The notes under the pieces are model-generated. The model had not been told where the DNA came from, searched no databases, and saw only the letters and a list, made by a program, of their open reading frames with translations. From assembly GCF_002067135.1 (NCBI RefSeq), contig NZ_CP020105.1, positions 744,001-808,000 on the forward strand: a stretch of DNA of 64,000 nt, given 5' to 3'. The translations under genes were made by a program, and so were the position numbers. This stretch comes from Spirosoma rigui (lineage in GTDB: Bacteria > Bacteroidota > Bacteroidia > Cytophagales > Spirosomataceae). How positions within the stretch are numbered: the first letter of the stretch is position 1; each line of letters begins with the position of its first letter. This document shows, piece after piece, positions 1 to 8,379 of the stretch.

Positions 1-104
1 TTTGTCAGGCGGGGCTGACTATTCATTGCAAAGGTACAACAAAGGAGATCGTTCGTACTTTTACCTTTCAACAGATAACGATTCCTTTTCTTAATAAACC
101 AACA

Positions 105-1109
105 ATGCGCCTGAACCGTTTCCTGCTGGCTGCTGCCCTGACAACCGCAGCGGCATCTTACTCAACTGCCCAGACTGCAACGCCCGCTAAATCCTACACC
201 CAGACAATTCCCGGCAGCGACCAGACCTATGCGATGGTGGCCATACCGGGAGGAACATTCCTCATGGGTAGCCCCGCCACCGAAAAGGAGCGCAAGGCCG
301 ACGAAGGTCCTCAACACAAGGTGGCTATTGAACCGTTTTACATGGGCAAGTATGAGGTAACTTGGGATCTGTATGACCTGTTTGCCTTTACGAACATGGA
401 AAAGGAAATGGCAGCCAAATACCCCGGCCCAGACGCTAACCTGTCGAAGACAGACGTGACCACCCGCCCCAGTCCCCCCTACGTCGATATGTCGTTCGGG
501 ATGGGCCGCGCCGGCTATCCGGCCATCAACATGACTCAGTACGCAGCCATTAAATTCTGTGCCTGGCTCTACGCCAAAACGGGCGTGTTCTACCGCCTAC
601 CCACCGAAGCCGAGTGGGAATATGCCTGCCGTGCCAATACCACTACGCCGTACTCGTTTGGTGCCGACGTAAAAAAACTGGGTGAATACGCCGTCTTTAC
701 CGGTAACAGCGGGGGAGCCTACAAAAAAATAGGTACTAAAAAGCCGAATCCATTTGGTCTGTACGATATGCATGGCAACGTAATGGAGTGGACCAAGGAC
801 CAGTACATCGAAGATTATTACGCATCCGTTGCCAAGGGAACCGTAAAAGAACCCTTTGCGCCAACCACGTCTCTGTATCCTAACTCGGTACGGGGCGGGT
901 CCTGGGACGATGAGCCTGCTGTGCTACGCTCGGCTGCCCGGACCCCATCGGCACCAGCCTGGAAAGTGCTCGATCCGCAAAGCCCTAAATCCGACTGGTG
1001 GCTTACCTCGGCTTCATTCGTCGGTTTTCGGCTGGTTCGCCCCGTGAAAGCACCGAGTGAGGAAGAAATCAAAGCCTACTACGACATCAAACCAATTAAA
1101 GACTATTAA
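105..1109 (+). CDS. Secreted SUMF1/FGE-fold protein without formylglycine cysteines
   Basis: A 334-residue protein with a signal peptide (about residues 1-22, ending near STAQ). It carries the family landmarks in order: IPGGTFLMGS (47-56), RLPTEAEWEYA (164-174), GLYDMHGNVMEW (219-230), VRGGSW (262-267) and GFRLVR (307-312). In true formylglycine-generating enzymes a cysteine pair follows the RGGSW block; here that stretch reads WDDEPAVLRSAAR and has no cysteine. Sulfatase activation is therefore unlikely, and I infer a structural or binding role in the periplasm, as in the FGE-like gliding-motility proteins of this phylum. No sulfatase gene is adjacent. The ATG at 105 gives a well-formed signal peptide. 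The family call is firm; the role is unknown. Confidence 0.85.
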   Translation: MRLNRFLLAAALTTAAASYSTAQTATPAKSYTQTIPGSDQTYAMVAIPGGTFLMGSPATEKERKADEGPQHKVAIEPFYMGKYEVTWDLYDLFAFTNMEKEMAAKYPGPDANLSKTDVTTRPSPPYVDMSFGMGRAGYPAINMTQYAAIKFCAWLYAKTGVFYRLPTEAEWEYACRANTTTPYSFGADVKKLGEYAVFTGNSGGAYKKIGTKKPNPFGLYDMHGNVMEWTKDQYIEDYYASVAKGTVKEPFAPTTSLYPNSVRGGSWDDEPAVLRSAARTPSAPAWKVLDPQSPKSDWWLTSASFVGFRLVRPVKAPSEEEIKAYYDIKPIKDY

Positions 1110-1157
1110 TCGATGCAGGATGTATGTCCAACATACATCCTGCCTTCTACACCTCCT

Positions 1158-1640
1158 ATGCTTTATCTGCTACTGGGTGCTAACCTGGGTGACCGCGTAG
1201 CTACGTTGCGCCGGGCCATTGACCTCATCGGTGAGCGCGTTGGGGTGGTGGTGCAGGCATCGGGTTTGTACGAGACGGCCCCCTGGGGGGTTACCGATCA
1301 GCCGGCTTTTCTGAACCAGGTGCTGGCCGTTGACACCAGTCTGACGCCCGAAGCGGTGCTGATACAAACCCAGGCGATCGAACAGGAATTGGGTCGGGTC
1401 AGGCACGAAAAGTGGGGCGCGCGGGTCATCGACATTGATATTCTGTACGCCGGCGACCGGGTCATTCAGACCCCTGCCCTAACCATTCCCCATCCATTCC
1501 TGCACGAGCGACGGTTCACGCTGGTACCACTGGCAGAGATCGCCCCCGATTTTGTGCACCCGGTACGGCAGCAAACGAACCGAACCTTACTGGCCGCCTG
1601 TACCGACACAAGCGACGTTATTGCCCTGCCAGCTAATTGA
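1158..1640 (+). CDS. folK: HPPK, 6-hydroxymethyl-dihydropterin pyrophosphokinase
   Basis: A 160-residue cytoplasmic enzyme that transfers pyrophosphate from ATP to 6-hydroxymethyl-7,8-dihydropterin in folate synthesis. Visible motifs are LLGANLGDR at the N-terminus, YETAPWG near residue 35, the substrate/ATP block with WGARVIDIDIL near 80-92, and HPFLHERRFTLVPLAEI near 110-127. I chose the ATG at 1158 because the family begins directly with the first beta strand (MLYLLLGANLG); a longer reading from 1113 adds 15 residues with no family similarity. It lies 48 bases after the FGE-like gene on the same strand. No other folate genes are nearby. Confidence 0.93.
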   Translation: MLYLLLGANLGDRVATLRRAIDLIGERVGVVVQASGLYETAPWGVTDQPAFLNQVLAVDTSLTPEAVLIQTQAIEQELGRVRHEKWGARVIDIDILYAGDRVIQTPALTIPHPFLHERRFTLVPLAEIAPDFVHPVRQQTNRTLLAACTDTSDVIALPAN

Positions 1641-1683
1641 TTTTTAATTCTCCAATAACATCGGGGCTGCGCTGAAAAGCCAT

Positions 1684-1691
1684 TACCTTTG
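1684..1691 (+). promoter_or_regulatory. Candidate -7 element of aminotransferase promoter
   Basis: TACCTTTG matches the Bacteroidota -7 consensus TANNTTTG, 40 bases before the aminotransferase start. I see no good TTG at the -33 spacing, so this is a half-supported call. Confidence 0.4.
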
Positions 1692-1730
1692 TGGTCAGTT
1701 TGTTGTCATTTTCATAAAAACCACCCTGCT

Positions 1731-2948
1731 ATGTCTGCCACGCTCGACACCGTGCGTTTGTTAGCCGACCGCATCAATGCGCTGGAAGAATCGTCCACGC
1801 TGGCGATGACCAAGAAAGCCCGCGAGTTAGCCGCGCAGGGCCACAACGTAATTAGCTTAAGCGTTGGTGAGCCCGATTTCAAAACCCCCGCCCACATCTG
1901 CGAAGCTGCCAAGAAAGCCATCGATGACGGTTTCCACGGCTACTCGCCCGTGGCTGGCTATCCTGATCTGCGCAAAGCCGTCGCCGATAAATTCAAACGC
2001 GACAATAACATCGACTGGAAACCCGAGAACATCGTGGTTTCAACCGGTGCCAAGCACTCGCTGGCCAACGTAATTCAGGTATTGATCAATCCCGGCGACG
2101 AGGTCCTGATCTTCTCGCCATACTGGGTTAGCTACTCCGAAATGGTGAAGCTGGCCGAAGGTAAAGCCGTTATCGTGGATGGTTCATTTGAAAACAACTT
2201 CAAAGTAACCCCCGAGCAGTTCGAAGCCGCCATCACCGACCGGACCCGGATCGTGATGTACGCGTCGCCGAACAACCCGACCGGTTCGATCTACTCCGAA
2301 GCTGAACTTCGCGCTATTGCCGACATCGTTGCCCGCCACGAGAATCTTTATGTGCTGGCCGATGAGATTTATGAATACATCAACTTCACGCCCGAAGGTC
2401 ACTTCAGCATTGGCTCCATTCCGGAAATTGCCGACCGTGTCATCACCGTGAATGGTGTAGCGAAAGGCTTTGCCATGACCGGCTGGCGCATTGGCTACAT
2501 CGGTGCGGCCAAGTGGATCGCCGATGGTGTGGAGAAACTACAGGGGCAGGTAACGTCCGGCACCAACTCCATTGCTCAGAAAGCAACGGTGGCCGCCCTG
2601 AACGGACCGCTGGAGCCCAGCATGGAAATGGCAAAAGCGTACCACCGCCGGCGCGACCTGGTAGTGAAACTGCTGCACGAGGTACCGGGCTTCCGCACGA
2701 ACGTACCCGAAGGTGCGTTCTACGCATTCCCCGATATCAGCTACTACTACGGCAAATCGGACGGCACGACGACGATCGAAAACTCGGACGATTTTGCGGG
2801 CTGGCTGCTGAACACGGCCTACGTATCGACCGTTGCCGGTTCCGGTTTCGGCGCGCCCAACTGCCTCCGTATCTCAACGGCCGCTTCCGACGAAGCCCTG
2901 ACTGAAGCAGTACGACGTATCAAGGAAGCTGTAGCAACCCTGAAATAA
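1731..2948 (+). CDS. Aspartate-type aminotransferase, PLP fold type I
   Basis: A 405-residue PLP-dependent class I/II aminotransferase of the bacterial aspartate aminotransferase subgroup. Visible features are SVGEPDF near the N-terminus, the YASPNNPTGSIYSE block that shapes the cofactor site, LADEIYEY, and the Schiff-base lysine in GVAKGFAMTGWRIGYI. The C-terminal substrate-carboxylate arginine is in NCLRIS. It probably interconverts aspartate and 2-oxoglutarate with oxaloacetate and glutamate, but substrate range (prephenate or other amino acids) cannot be read from sequence. The ATG at 1731 follows a plausible -7 box; the in-frame start at 1689 would lie within the likely leader. Confidence 0.92.
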   Translation: MSATLDTVRLLADRINALEESSTLAMTKKARELAAQGHNVISLSVGEPDFKTPAHICEAAKKAIDDGFHGYSPVAGYPDLRKAVADKFKRDNNIDWKPENIVVSTGAKHSLANVIQVLINPGDEVLIFSPYWVSYSEMVKLAEGKAVIVDGSFENNFKVTPEQFEAAITDRTRIVMYASPNNPTGSIYSEAELRAIADIVARHENLYVLADEIYEYINFTPEGHFSIGSIPEIADRVITVNGVAKGFAMTGWRIGYIGAAKWIADGVEKLQGQVTSGTNSIAQKATVAALNGPLEPSMEMAKAYHRRRDLVVKLLHEVPGFRTNVPEGAFYAFPDISYYYGKSDGTTTIENSDDFAGWLLNTAYVSTVAGSGFGAPNCLRISTAASDEALTEAVRRIKEAVATLK

Positions 2949-2961
2949 AGAAGAAAAAAAG

Positions 2962-3027
2962 GAGGAGGGGTCGCAGAGAGCCGACGGGAAATTGTTGTTC
3001 CCCGTCGGCTCTCTGCGACCCCTCCTC
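2962..3027. terminator. Long bidirectional terminator between convergent genes
   Basis: A perfect 27-base inverted repeat (arms 2962-2988 and 3001-3027) with a 12-base loop. A-rich sequence lies on the left and T-rich sequence on the right, so each transcript would end with a stem followed by U residues. It sits between the convergent aminotransferase and TonB-receptor genes. The stem is much longer than ordinary intrinsic terminators in this window (8-22 bp). Confidence 0.85.
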
Positions 3028-3042
3028 TTTTTTGCCTCCTGT

Positions 3043-5475
3043 TTAGTCACCGCCCAACGGGACAACAAGCTTCGCGCTTATATTCCGGCCCATATTGAAA
3101 ACACCGGCCCGGCCTGTAGCCTCGTTGACGCCAAAGTATTTGAGCCGGTTCTGGTGGCTCTGGTAAGCCACATCGAACAGGTTCTGGACAGTCAGGTAAA
3201 GCGAGAAAAGCGTTTTTCCGCTACGTTCGTTATCCCCCCTCCGCACAATATCAGCACCGGCGCCCAGGTTGATGAGTGTGTAGCCGGGCGTTTGGGTTTC
3301 GGTACCGTAGGCCAACAGGGCCTGGTTTTGCCGGGCATTACTCTCCACTTCCACCTGAGCGTAGAGATTCCGCCAGCGATCCCCCGCTTCAGCCTTCGTC
3401 AGCTTTAGTTGGGTAATGATCCGGGGCGGGGGCAGAAACGGCAAATAGCGCGACGAGTCGGTGTTGGCCGACAGATTGCGCGACCGGACCAGCGAATACG
3501 AACCCGTCAGGTGAAACCAGCGGGCCAGCCGTGGGTTATAGCTCACTTGTGCTTCGCCACCGAATAATACAGCATTTCCCTGGGTGTACCGATACGTTAG
3601 AATCGGCCGGCTGGGGTCAACGATCGAGTCCCGCCCAAACCGGTCGAATACCTTCTCTGAATACGTGTAGTTGTTGATCCGGTTCTGAAACAGACTGGCG
3701 GTAATGCTCAGGTTCGGCGATTCGTAGTTGAGGCCTAGATCGCCCTGCCAGGATGTTTCGGAGCGTAGATTCGGGCTCCCGATCTCGTAGCGAAATGTCC
3801 CCGTATGTTCGCCATTGGCCGATAGCTCGGGAGTCGATGGTGCCCGGAAGCCCCGGCCCAGATTTGCCTTCACCGTCCACCGACCCGAGAGTGCGTAGGT
3901 AGCCCCAAAACTCGCCGTGGGATTGGAGTACGTTTTGTTCAGCCCCGCAAAGCGAAGCTCACTGTCCCGAAAAGCGGTTTCGGCAAACGCACCCGCTTTA
4001 TCGGCGTAAAGCTGATTGATCCGCATTTGCCGAACGTCCATTCGCAGGCCACCATTCACCGTAAGCCGGTCGGTCTTTTTCTGCGCGAACATAAACAGGC
4101 CATTATCCCAGGAACGGTAGCCGGGATACAGGACCTGAAGACCCTTGTTTTGATTGTATTGCCAGAGGCCATTCCCACCCAGCGTAAAATCCCAGCCATT
4201 GCGCCCTCCGAAGTAGTACTTCAGGTCGTAGAATACGTTCTGCAGGTAGAAGTACAGCGCCGGCTCGGGCGTGAGTGTCGTAGCGAACTCCTGCCGCCGG
4301 TTACGGCTGTAACTCACAATGGCCGACAGGCTCCCCCCACCCAGTTTGGCGAACGTATTCCACGACAGCTTCGCGTGGTTCAGATTCTGGTAGTTGGCCC
4401 GGTCGATGGCGCGTCCGCGCAGGGTTTCGTCGGATACGGGACGCAACTCTTCGGAGTCGGGGCCGGTACGTACCAGTTCCAGAAAACGCCCGCTTCGGTC
4501 GCGCTCGCCGGTGACGATGTTGATATCCTGGTGGAAGTTGGATAGATAGATTTGTGAGTATCCCCATTGCCGGTTAATGCCAATGGTACCATTCACATCA
4601 TATTCACGGTAGGCCGAGCCGTAGACCCGGCCGTCATACTGATTTCGGTAGTTACCCGCGTTTTTTTGGCTTATCCGAATTCGGGCAAACAATCCTTTCT
4701 TCGTCGTTCCTTCCAGCAATCCCGACAGGCCGAACATGCCATTGTTGCTTTGATAGTTCGTCAGTAACTGCCCACGCCAGGCTCCTGCTGCCGGCGGGCG
4801 AGCGGAAATCAGACTCATGACACCGCCCAGACCGTCGGAACCGTACAGCAGGCTACCGGAGCCTTTGATAATCTCGTACCGATCAATGCTGTATTCGTCT
4901 ACCTGCAGCGCGTGTTCTTCGCCCCACTGGTTGTCTTCCTGCCGCACGCCATCGTGCACCGTGATGACCCGGTTGAAGCCCAGCCCCCGGATTACGGGTT
5001 TGGAAAGCCCCACGCCCGTTGTGATCTGCGACATGCCCGGTAATTTCCCAACGGCATCGACGAGATTTGTCGAGCTCGTCTGGAGCCACTGGATCTTGTT
5101 GTAGGTCATGATAGGAACCGGACTGTCCTTGACGGTAGACCCCGTAGTGAGACCCGTCACAACAACCTCCTGAAGTAGTCCGGCCTCTGGTTCCAGTATA
5201 ACGTTGAGCGTTGTTTCGCCATTAGTTAGCTTGATTGTGCGCGTCTGGGGTTTATAACCCAGATAGCGAATCTGCACTTTGAACGTTCCCGTCGGCACGT
5301 TCGTCACCCGAAACTGACCGGTTGTATCGGTTGCCCCGCCTTTTCGCAGGTCAGGAAAATAGAGCGTTACACCCGTGAGCGGTTCCCGGGTAGCTTTATC
5401 GGTAACGAGACCAGAAAAGACGGTCTGGGCTGTCGCCATCATTGGCAACAGAAAAAGAAGTACGAGTAGACGCAT
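3043..5475 (-). CDS. TonB-dependent outer membrane receptor
   Basis: An 810-residue outer membrane receptor. From the N-terminus there is a signal peptide (MRLLVLLFLLPMMATAQ), a carboxypeptidase-regulatory-like beta-sandwich (about 20-100, with VTDKATREPLTGVTLYF and RYLGYKPQT), a plug domain (about 110-230, with VIRGLGFNRVITVHDGVR and GSGSLLYGSDGLGGVMSLIS), and a long barrel. The plug has an acidic/His stretch, QWGEEHALQVDEYSIDRYEI, of the type seen in metal or metal-chelate receptors. There is no SusD-like partner, which argues against glycan import. The gene follows the histidine-rich membrane protein, so metal uptake is my inference. The ATG at 5475 gives the signal peptide; an upstream in-frame start at 5514 would add 13 residues. 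Confidence 0.9.
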   Translation of the reverse strand: MRLLVLLFLLPMMATAQTVFSGLVTDKATREPLTGVTLYFPDLRKGGATDTTGQFRVTNVPTGTFKVQIRYLGYKPQTRTIKLTNGETTLNVILEPEAGLLQEVVVTGLTTGSTVKDSPVPIMTYNKIQWLQTSSTNLVDAVGKLPGMSQITTGVGLSKPVIRGLGFNRVITVHDGVRQEDNQWGEEHALQVDEYSIDRYEIIKGSGSLLYGSDGLGGVMSLISARPPAAGAWRGQLLTNYQSNNGMFGLSGLLEGTTKKGLFARIRISQKNAGNYRNQYDGRVYGSAYREYDVNGTIGINRQWGYSQIYLSNFHQDINIVTGERDRSGRFLELVRTGPDSEELRPVSDETLRGRAIDRANYQNLNHAKLSWNTFAKLGGGSLSAIVSYSRNRRQEFATTLTPEPALYFYLQNVFYDLKYYFGGRNGWDFTLGGNGLWQYNQNKGLQVLYPGYRSWDNGLFMFAQKKTDRLTVNGGLRMDVRQMRINQLYADKAGAFAETAFRDSELRFAGLNKTYSNPTASFGATYALSGRWTVKANLGRGFRAPSTPELSANGEHTGTFRYEIGSPNLRSETSWQGDLGLNYESPNLSITASLFQNRINNYTYSEKVFDRFGRDSIVDPSRPILTYRYTQGNAVLFGGEAQVSYNPRLARWFHLTGSYSLVRSRNLSANTDSSRYLPFLPPPRIITQLKLTKAEAGDRWRNLYAQVEVESNARQNQALLAYGTETQTPGYTLINLGAGADIVRRGDNERSGKTLFSLYLTVQNLFDVAYQSHQNRLKYFGVNEATGRAGVFNMGRNISAKLVVPLGGD

Positions 5476-5587
5476 GAAGCCTTGAGTAGCAATTGAAGAA
5501 TGAACCAGACGCATGCGTTCGCAAGCCTACACCCACTTAATAAGCAGTGAAAGCTCAGGCGTAGTACGCATGCAGAAAATCCAGGAA

Positions 5588-5959
5588 TCAGACCCAATGC
5601 ACCGGCGGCCCCCGGTGTCTGAAGGCAACGTGCGTTGCGGAGAAAAAAACGAATACGGGCGTAGTAGCGCCGGCTACGACAAGCAGAGTAAGCGCAGCCA
5701 GGGCAACCCAACTGACGGCATCTGGGTTGGCATACAGGGCATTAGCAAAAGCATCGAGCCAAAGCAGCTCGTCCCGACTGTGCGAATGGTTGGGAAACTG
5801 CGTACCGGGCGACCCTTTGTAAGGGTGAGCGTGGCAGATAATCGTACCGTCTGACAACCGGTGAGCATGCCGAAAAACGACTCCGTTGACCAGTACAGCG
5901 GTGTACAGGACAAGCAGAAATCGGGCAATCCCGAACCGAACGTTATTCAGATGGTGCAC
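5588..5959 (-). CDS. Histidine-rich small membrane protein
   Basis: A 123-residue protein I do not recognise as a named family. It has an N-terminal hydrophobic segment (about 9-27), a central histidine-rich loop (FRHAHRLSDG, ICHAHPYKG, FPNHSHSRDE; about 29-63), and a second hydrophobic segment (about 82-105). Two membrane helices around a loop with seven histidines and one cysteine suggest a metal-binding or metal-sensing loop outside the cytoplasmic membrane. It is 112 bases upstream of the TonB receptor on the same strand and probably cotranscribed. The start is a GTG at 5959 and is not certain. Confidence 0.7.
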   Translation of the reverse strand: MHHLNNVRFGIARFLLVLYTAVLVNGVVFRHAHRLSDGTIICHAHPYKGSPGTQFPNHSHSRDELLWLDAFANALYANPDAVSWVALAALTLLVVAGATTPVFVFFSATHVAFRHRGPPVHWV

Positions 5960-6110
5960 GCTGCGAATGAGCTATTCGTTAAGTAGTTCCGCAAATATAA
6001 TCGTATATAGCTGGCTACTAGCACTCTATTTAAAAAGAGTTTTACGCCTGTGCGCTGCCTGGCACGGTAATTGAACAGAATTAAATTTATATTGAAAGTG
6101 ACAATAACTA

Positions 6111-6126
6111 TACATGATATCATGTA
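6111..6126. promoter_or_regulatory. Perfect 16-base palindrome, possible operator
   Basis: TACATGATATCATGTA reads identically on both strands. It lies about 65 bases upstream of the plus-strand promoter and about 120 bases from the minus-strand -7 box. About one palindrome of this length is expected by chance in 64 kb, so only its position in a divergent control region makes it worth noting. Confidence 0.35.
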
Positions 6127-6165
6127 AAACATGTATATTGGATTATGGTTTTTTTCATACGCCAC

Positions 6166-6196
6166 TTGTTTTTGTATTTAGGCAAGGTTAACTTTG
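6166..6196 (+). promoter_or_regulatory. Promoter of small membrane peptide
   Basis: TTG (6166-6168), a 20-base spacer and TAACTTTG (6189-6196) fit the Bacteroidota promoter form. Transcription would start near 6203, leaving a leader of about 85 bases before the ATG at 6288. Confidence 0.6.
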
Positions 6197-6287
6197 AATA
6201 TGAAAAGACCCTCCTTTCTGTAAAGCTTGAATTTTGTTATAAAACAAGCACAAACCGTAAACTTAACTCTAAAAACCTATTGAGCTG

Positions 6288-6464
6288 ATGAAAAATGTTC
6301 GCCTGTACATGATTTTTCAATGGGTGTTCTTTCTGCCCATTATTTTACCGCTCTGTCTCACGTACGGGGCCATTCGGGGTGCAATCCAGATGGTTGAACG
6401 AGTGATGGAACAAATCGTTACGGATGTCGTTTCGCAACACGAAACCCAGCCAACCATCGACTAG
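6288..6464 (+). CDS. Small 58-residue membrane protein
   Basis: An ATG-initiated frame of 58 codons, beginning MKNVRLYMIFQW. It has one hydrophobic helix (about residues 8-25, with FFLPIILPLCLTYGAI just after) followed by an amphipathic stretch with acidic and basic residues (RGAIQMVERVMEQIVTDVV) and a short polar tail. It is likely anchored in the cytoplasmic membrane with a C-terminal helix. It stands alone, with its own promoter before it and a strong terminator 24 bases after it, which supports it being a real gene. I know of no family assignment and cannot state a function. Confidence 0.7.
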   Translation: MKNVRLYMIFQWVFFLPIILPLCLTYGAIRGAIQMVERVMEQIVTDVVSQHETQPTID

Positions 6465-6488
6465 CGTCTCAGCACACTGGTTTTATGT

Positions 6489-6528
6489 AAAGAGCCGCAC
6501 TGCTCCATCAGGAACAGTGCGGCTCTTT
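6489..6528. terminator. Terminator after small membrane peptide
   Basis: A 14-bp stem (AAAGAGCCGCACTG paired with its complement at 6515-6528) around a 12-base loop. It can serve the peptide gene on the plus strand and the pseudouridine synthase gene ending at 6549 on the minus strand. Confidence 0.85.
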
Positions 6529-6548
6529 ATCATTTTGTAACAGGCTCT

Positions 6549-7295
6549 TTACTCAAAGATGAAATCCATGTTCTTGTCTTTGTAGTCCTCATCGTCCAGC
6601 TCCAGAAATTCTTCCCAGAAAGGATCGTTTGGTAGAGCGGCCTTGCAGATAATAGGGCGGTCCGGTGCACCGGCTTGTTTGACCGGGTGGATAAAGTACA
6701 AACGACGGGCGTGTAAATAGATCTTTTTATCGGGTACGGCCCGATCGTAGCCATATTTCACGTCGCCCCGGATCGGGCATCCCATGTGGGCCAGTTGCGA
6801 ACGAATCTGGTGCGGCCTGCCCGTAATCGGGTTTACTTCCAGCAGGTAGTGTTCATTGATCTTGCCCAGCAACCGGTACGACAGTTCGGCTTTCTGCGAC
6901 TTGGGCGCTTCGTAATCGTACACTGTCACCTGGTTCTTCTGCTCATCCTTAACGAGCCAGTTCACCAGCTTGTCGGCATCTTTGGGCGGTTTCCGCCGGA
7001 CAACGGCCCAATAGGTTTTCTGAACCAGTCGCTTCCGGAAAATTTCATTCATGCGCTCCAGGGCCTTCGAGGTCCGGGCAAACACGACCAGGCCACTCAC
7101 GGGGCGATCGAGCCGGTGTACCAGCCCCAGAAACACCTCGCCCGGTTTGGCATATTTTTCTTTGACGTAGTCTTTCAATACATCGAGCAACGTCTCGTCG
7201 CCGGTGCGGTCCCCCTGCACCAGTATGCCGGGTTCCTTATTCACAATCAGCAGGTGGTTATCTTCGTATACGACCTGGAATGGTTTCTTCTTCAT
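6549..7295 (-). CDS. RluA-family pseudouridine synthase
   Basis: A 248-residue RNA-modifying enzyme that isomerises uridine to pseudouridine in rRNA or tRNA. The catalytic aspartate is in the signature GLVHRLDRPVSGLVVFARTS; the substrate-binding ITGRPHQIRSQLAHMG block follows. It has no N-terminal S4 domain, unlike RluC or RluD, so it is the short RluA/TruC-like form, and its RNA target cannot be told from sequence. The ATG at 7295 (MKKKPFQVVYEDNHLLIVNKE) is the usual family start; a longer frame to 7331 exists. The acidic C-terminal tail (ELDDEDYKD) is an oddity. A second paralogue lies at 13632-14354. Confidence 0.9.
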   Translation of the reverse strand: MKKKPFQVVYEDNHLLIVNKEPGILVQGDRTGDETLLDVLKDYVKEKYAKPGEVFLGLVHRLDRPVSGLVVFARTSKALERMNEIFRKRLVQKTYWAVVRRKPPKDADKLVNWLVKDEQKNQVTVYDYEAPKSQKAELSYRLLGKINEHYLLEVNPITGRPHQIRSQLAHMGCPIRGDVKYGYDRAVPDKKIYLHARRLYFIHPVKQAGAPDRPIICKAALPNDPFWEEFLELDDEDYKDKNMDFIFE

Positions 7296-7443
7296 ATGCT
7301 TAACCCGGTTATGCGGCCTACCGACGCTCACATCCGGTAACTACGCCATTTACTGACTCATTCATGGTACCTACGGAGGGACATTGACCAAATGTCATCG
7401 CCCACACCGTCCCGGGACTTCTGCGCCACAGGACTATAGTAAC

Positions 7444-8262
7444 TCAATACGCTTCTTTCTCGTTCGGAAAGTCGTTGGCTTTCACATCGTCGACATAATG
7501 AGCAATCGCTTCGGTCATAACTGTGTGCAGGTCGGCATACCGGCGAAGAAACCGGGGTTTGAACTCGTTGGTGATGCCCAGCAAGTCATGGATCACCAGG
7601 ATTTGCCCATCGGCGTCGGGGCCGGCACCAATCCCGATTGTTGGGATCGTGAGGCTTTCAGATACTTTTTTGGTCAAAGCCGCCGGAATCTTTTCCAGGA
7701 CCAGGCCGAAACAACCAATATCCTGCAGCATATGCGCGTCGTCCATCAGCTTCTGGGCTTCGGCGTCTTCTTTCGCCCGCACGGCGTAGGTACCAAATTT
7801 ATAAATGGACTGGGGAGTCAGGCCAAGGTGGCCCATCACCGGCACACCCGCGCTCAGAATCCGAACGATCGATTCTTTAATTTCCAGACCGCCTTCCATC
7901 TTGACCGCGTGCGCACCCGATTCCTTCATGATACGAATGGCCGACCGTAATGCTTCGGTAGAGTTACCCTGGTATGAGCCGAATGGCAGATCAACGACCA
8001 CCAGCGCACGTTTTACGCCCCGCACCACCGAGCTGGCGTGGTAGATCATCTGATCGAGCGTAATAGGCAGCGTAGTTTCGTGGCCAGCCATCACGTTCGA
8101 CGCCGAGTCGCCTACCAGAATCAGTTCAACCCCGGCCGTATCGACGGCCCTGGCCATCGAAAAATCGTAGGCGGTCAGGGCCGATATTTTTTCACCCTTG
8201 TTTTTGAGTTCCTGGATGGTGTGCGTCGTAACGCGCTTAATGTCGGGATTATGAACAGACAT
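7444..8262 (-). CDS. panB: Ketopantoate hydroxymethyltransferase
   Basis: A 272-residue TIM-barrel enzyme that adds a hydroxymethyl group from 5,10-methylene-tetrahydrofolate to 2-oxoisovalerate, the first step of pantothenate synthesis. Diagnostic blocks are [37 protein letters not shown] (Mg-binding aspartate), GHLGLTPQS and the [20 protein letters not shown] segment near the C-terminus. Length is normal for PanB (260-280). Upstream, TACTTTTG on the minus strand (8324-8331) could be the -7 box. panC and panD are not in this window. It shares the folate cofactor pool with glyA, but there is no operon link. Confidence 0.95.
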   Translation of the reverse strand: MSVHNPDIKRVTTHTIQELKNKGEKISALTAYDFSMARAVDTAGVELILVGDSASNVMAGHETTLPITLDQMIYHASSVVRGVKRALVVVDLPFGSYQGNSTEALRSAIRIMKESGAHAVKMEGGLEIKESIVRILSAGVPVMGHLGLTPQSIYKFGTYAVRAKEDAEAQKLMDDAHMLQDIGCFGLVLEKIPAALTKKVSESLTIPTIGIGAGPDADGQILVIHDLLGITNEFKPRFLRRYADLHTVMTEAIAHYVDDVKANDFPNEKEAY

Positions 8263-8379
8263 AAAAGTCGGTAATTAGGTTTTAAGTCGATTGGTCATGG
8301 AGCTAACCAGTCAACGAAGACTGCAAAAGTACACCAAACGTACCGACTTGCTCACGGGCCTCCGAACCGACGGGCTGGC

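Larger units (their letters stand above)
5960..6287. other. Intergenic region, divergent control region
   Basis: A 328-base AT-rich region between the minus-strand histidine-rich gene and the plus-strand 58-residue peptide. It holds TATATTTG on the minus strand (5992-5999), a candidate -7 box for the receptor operon, a 16-base palindrome at 6111-6126, and a two-part promoter for the plus-strand gene at 6166-6196. I see no convincing coding frame. Confidence 0.6.

Noticed and set aside
1..104. CAAAGGTA at 29-36 as minus-strand promoter of a gene to the left
   Set aside because: A -7 box is present but no -33 element is seen and the gene lies outside the window.
5947..6165. 72-codon minus-strand frame in the divergent control region
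   Set aside because: It covers the palindrome and promoter region, has low complexity (I, N, Y rich), and ends inside the histidine-rich gene.
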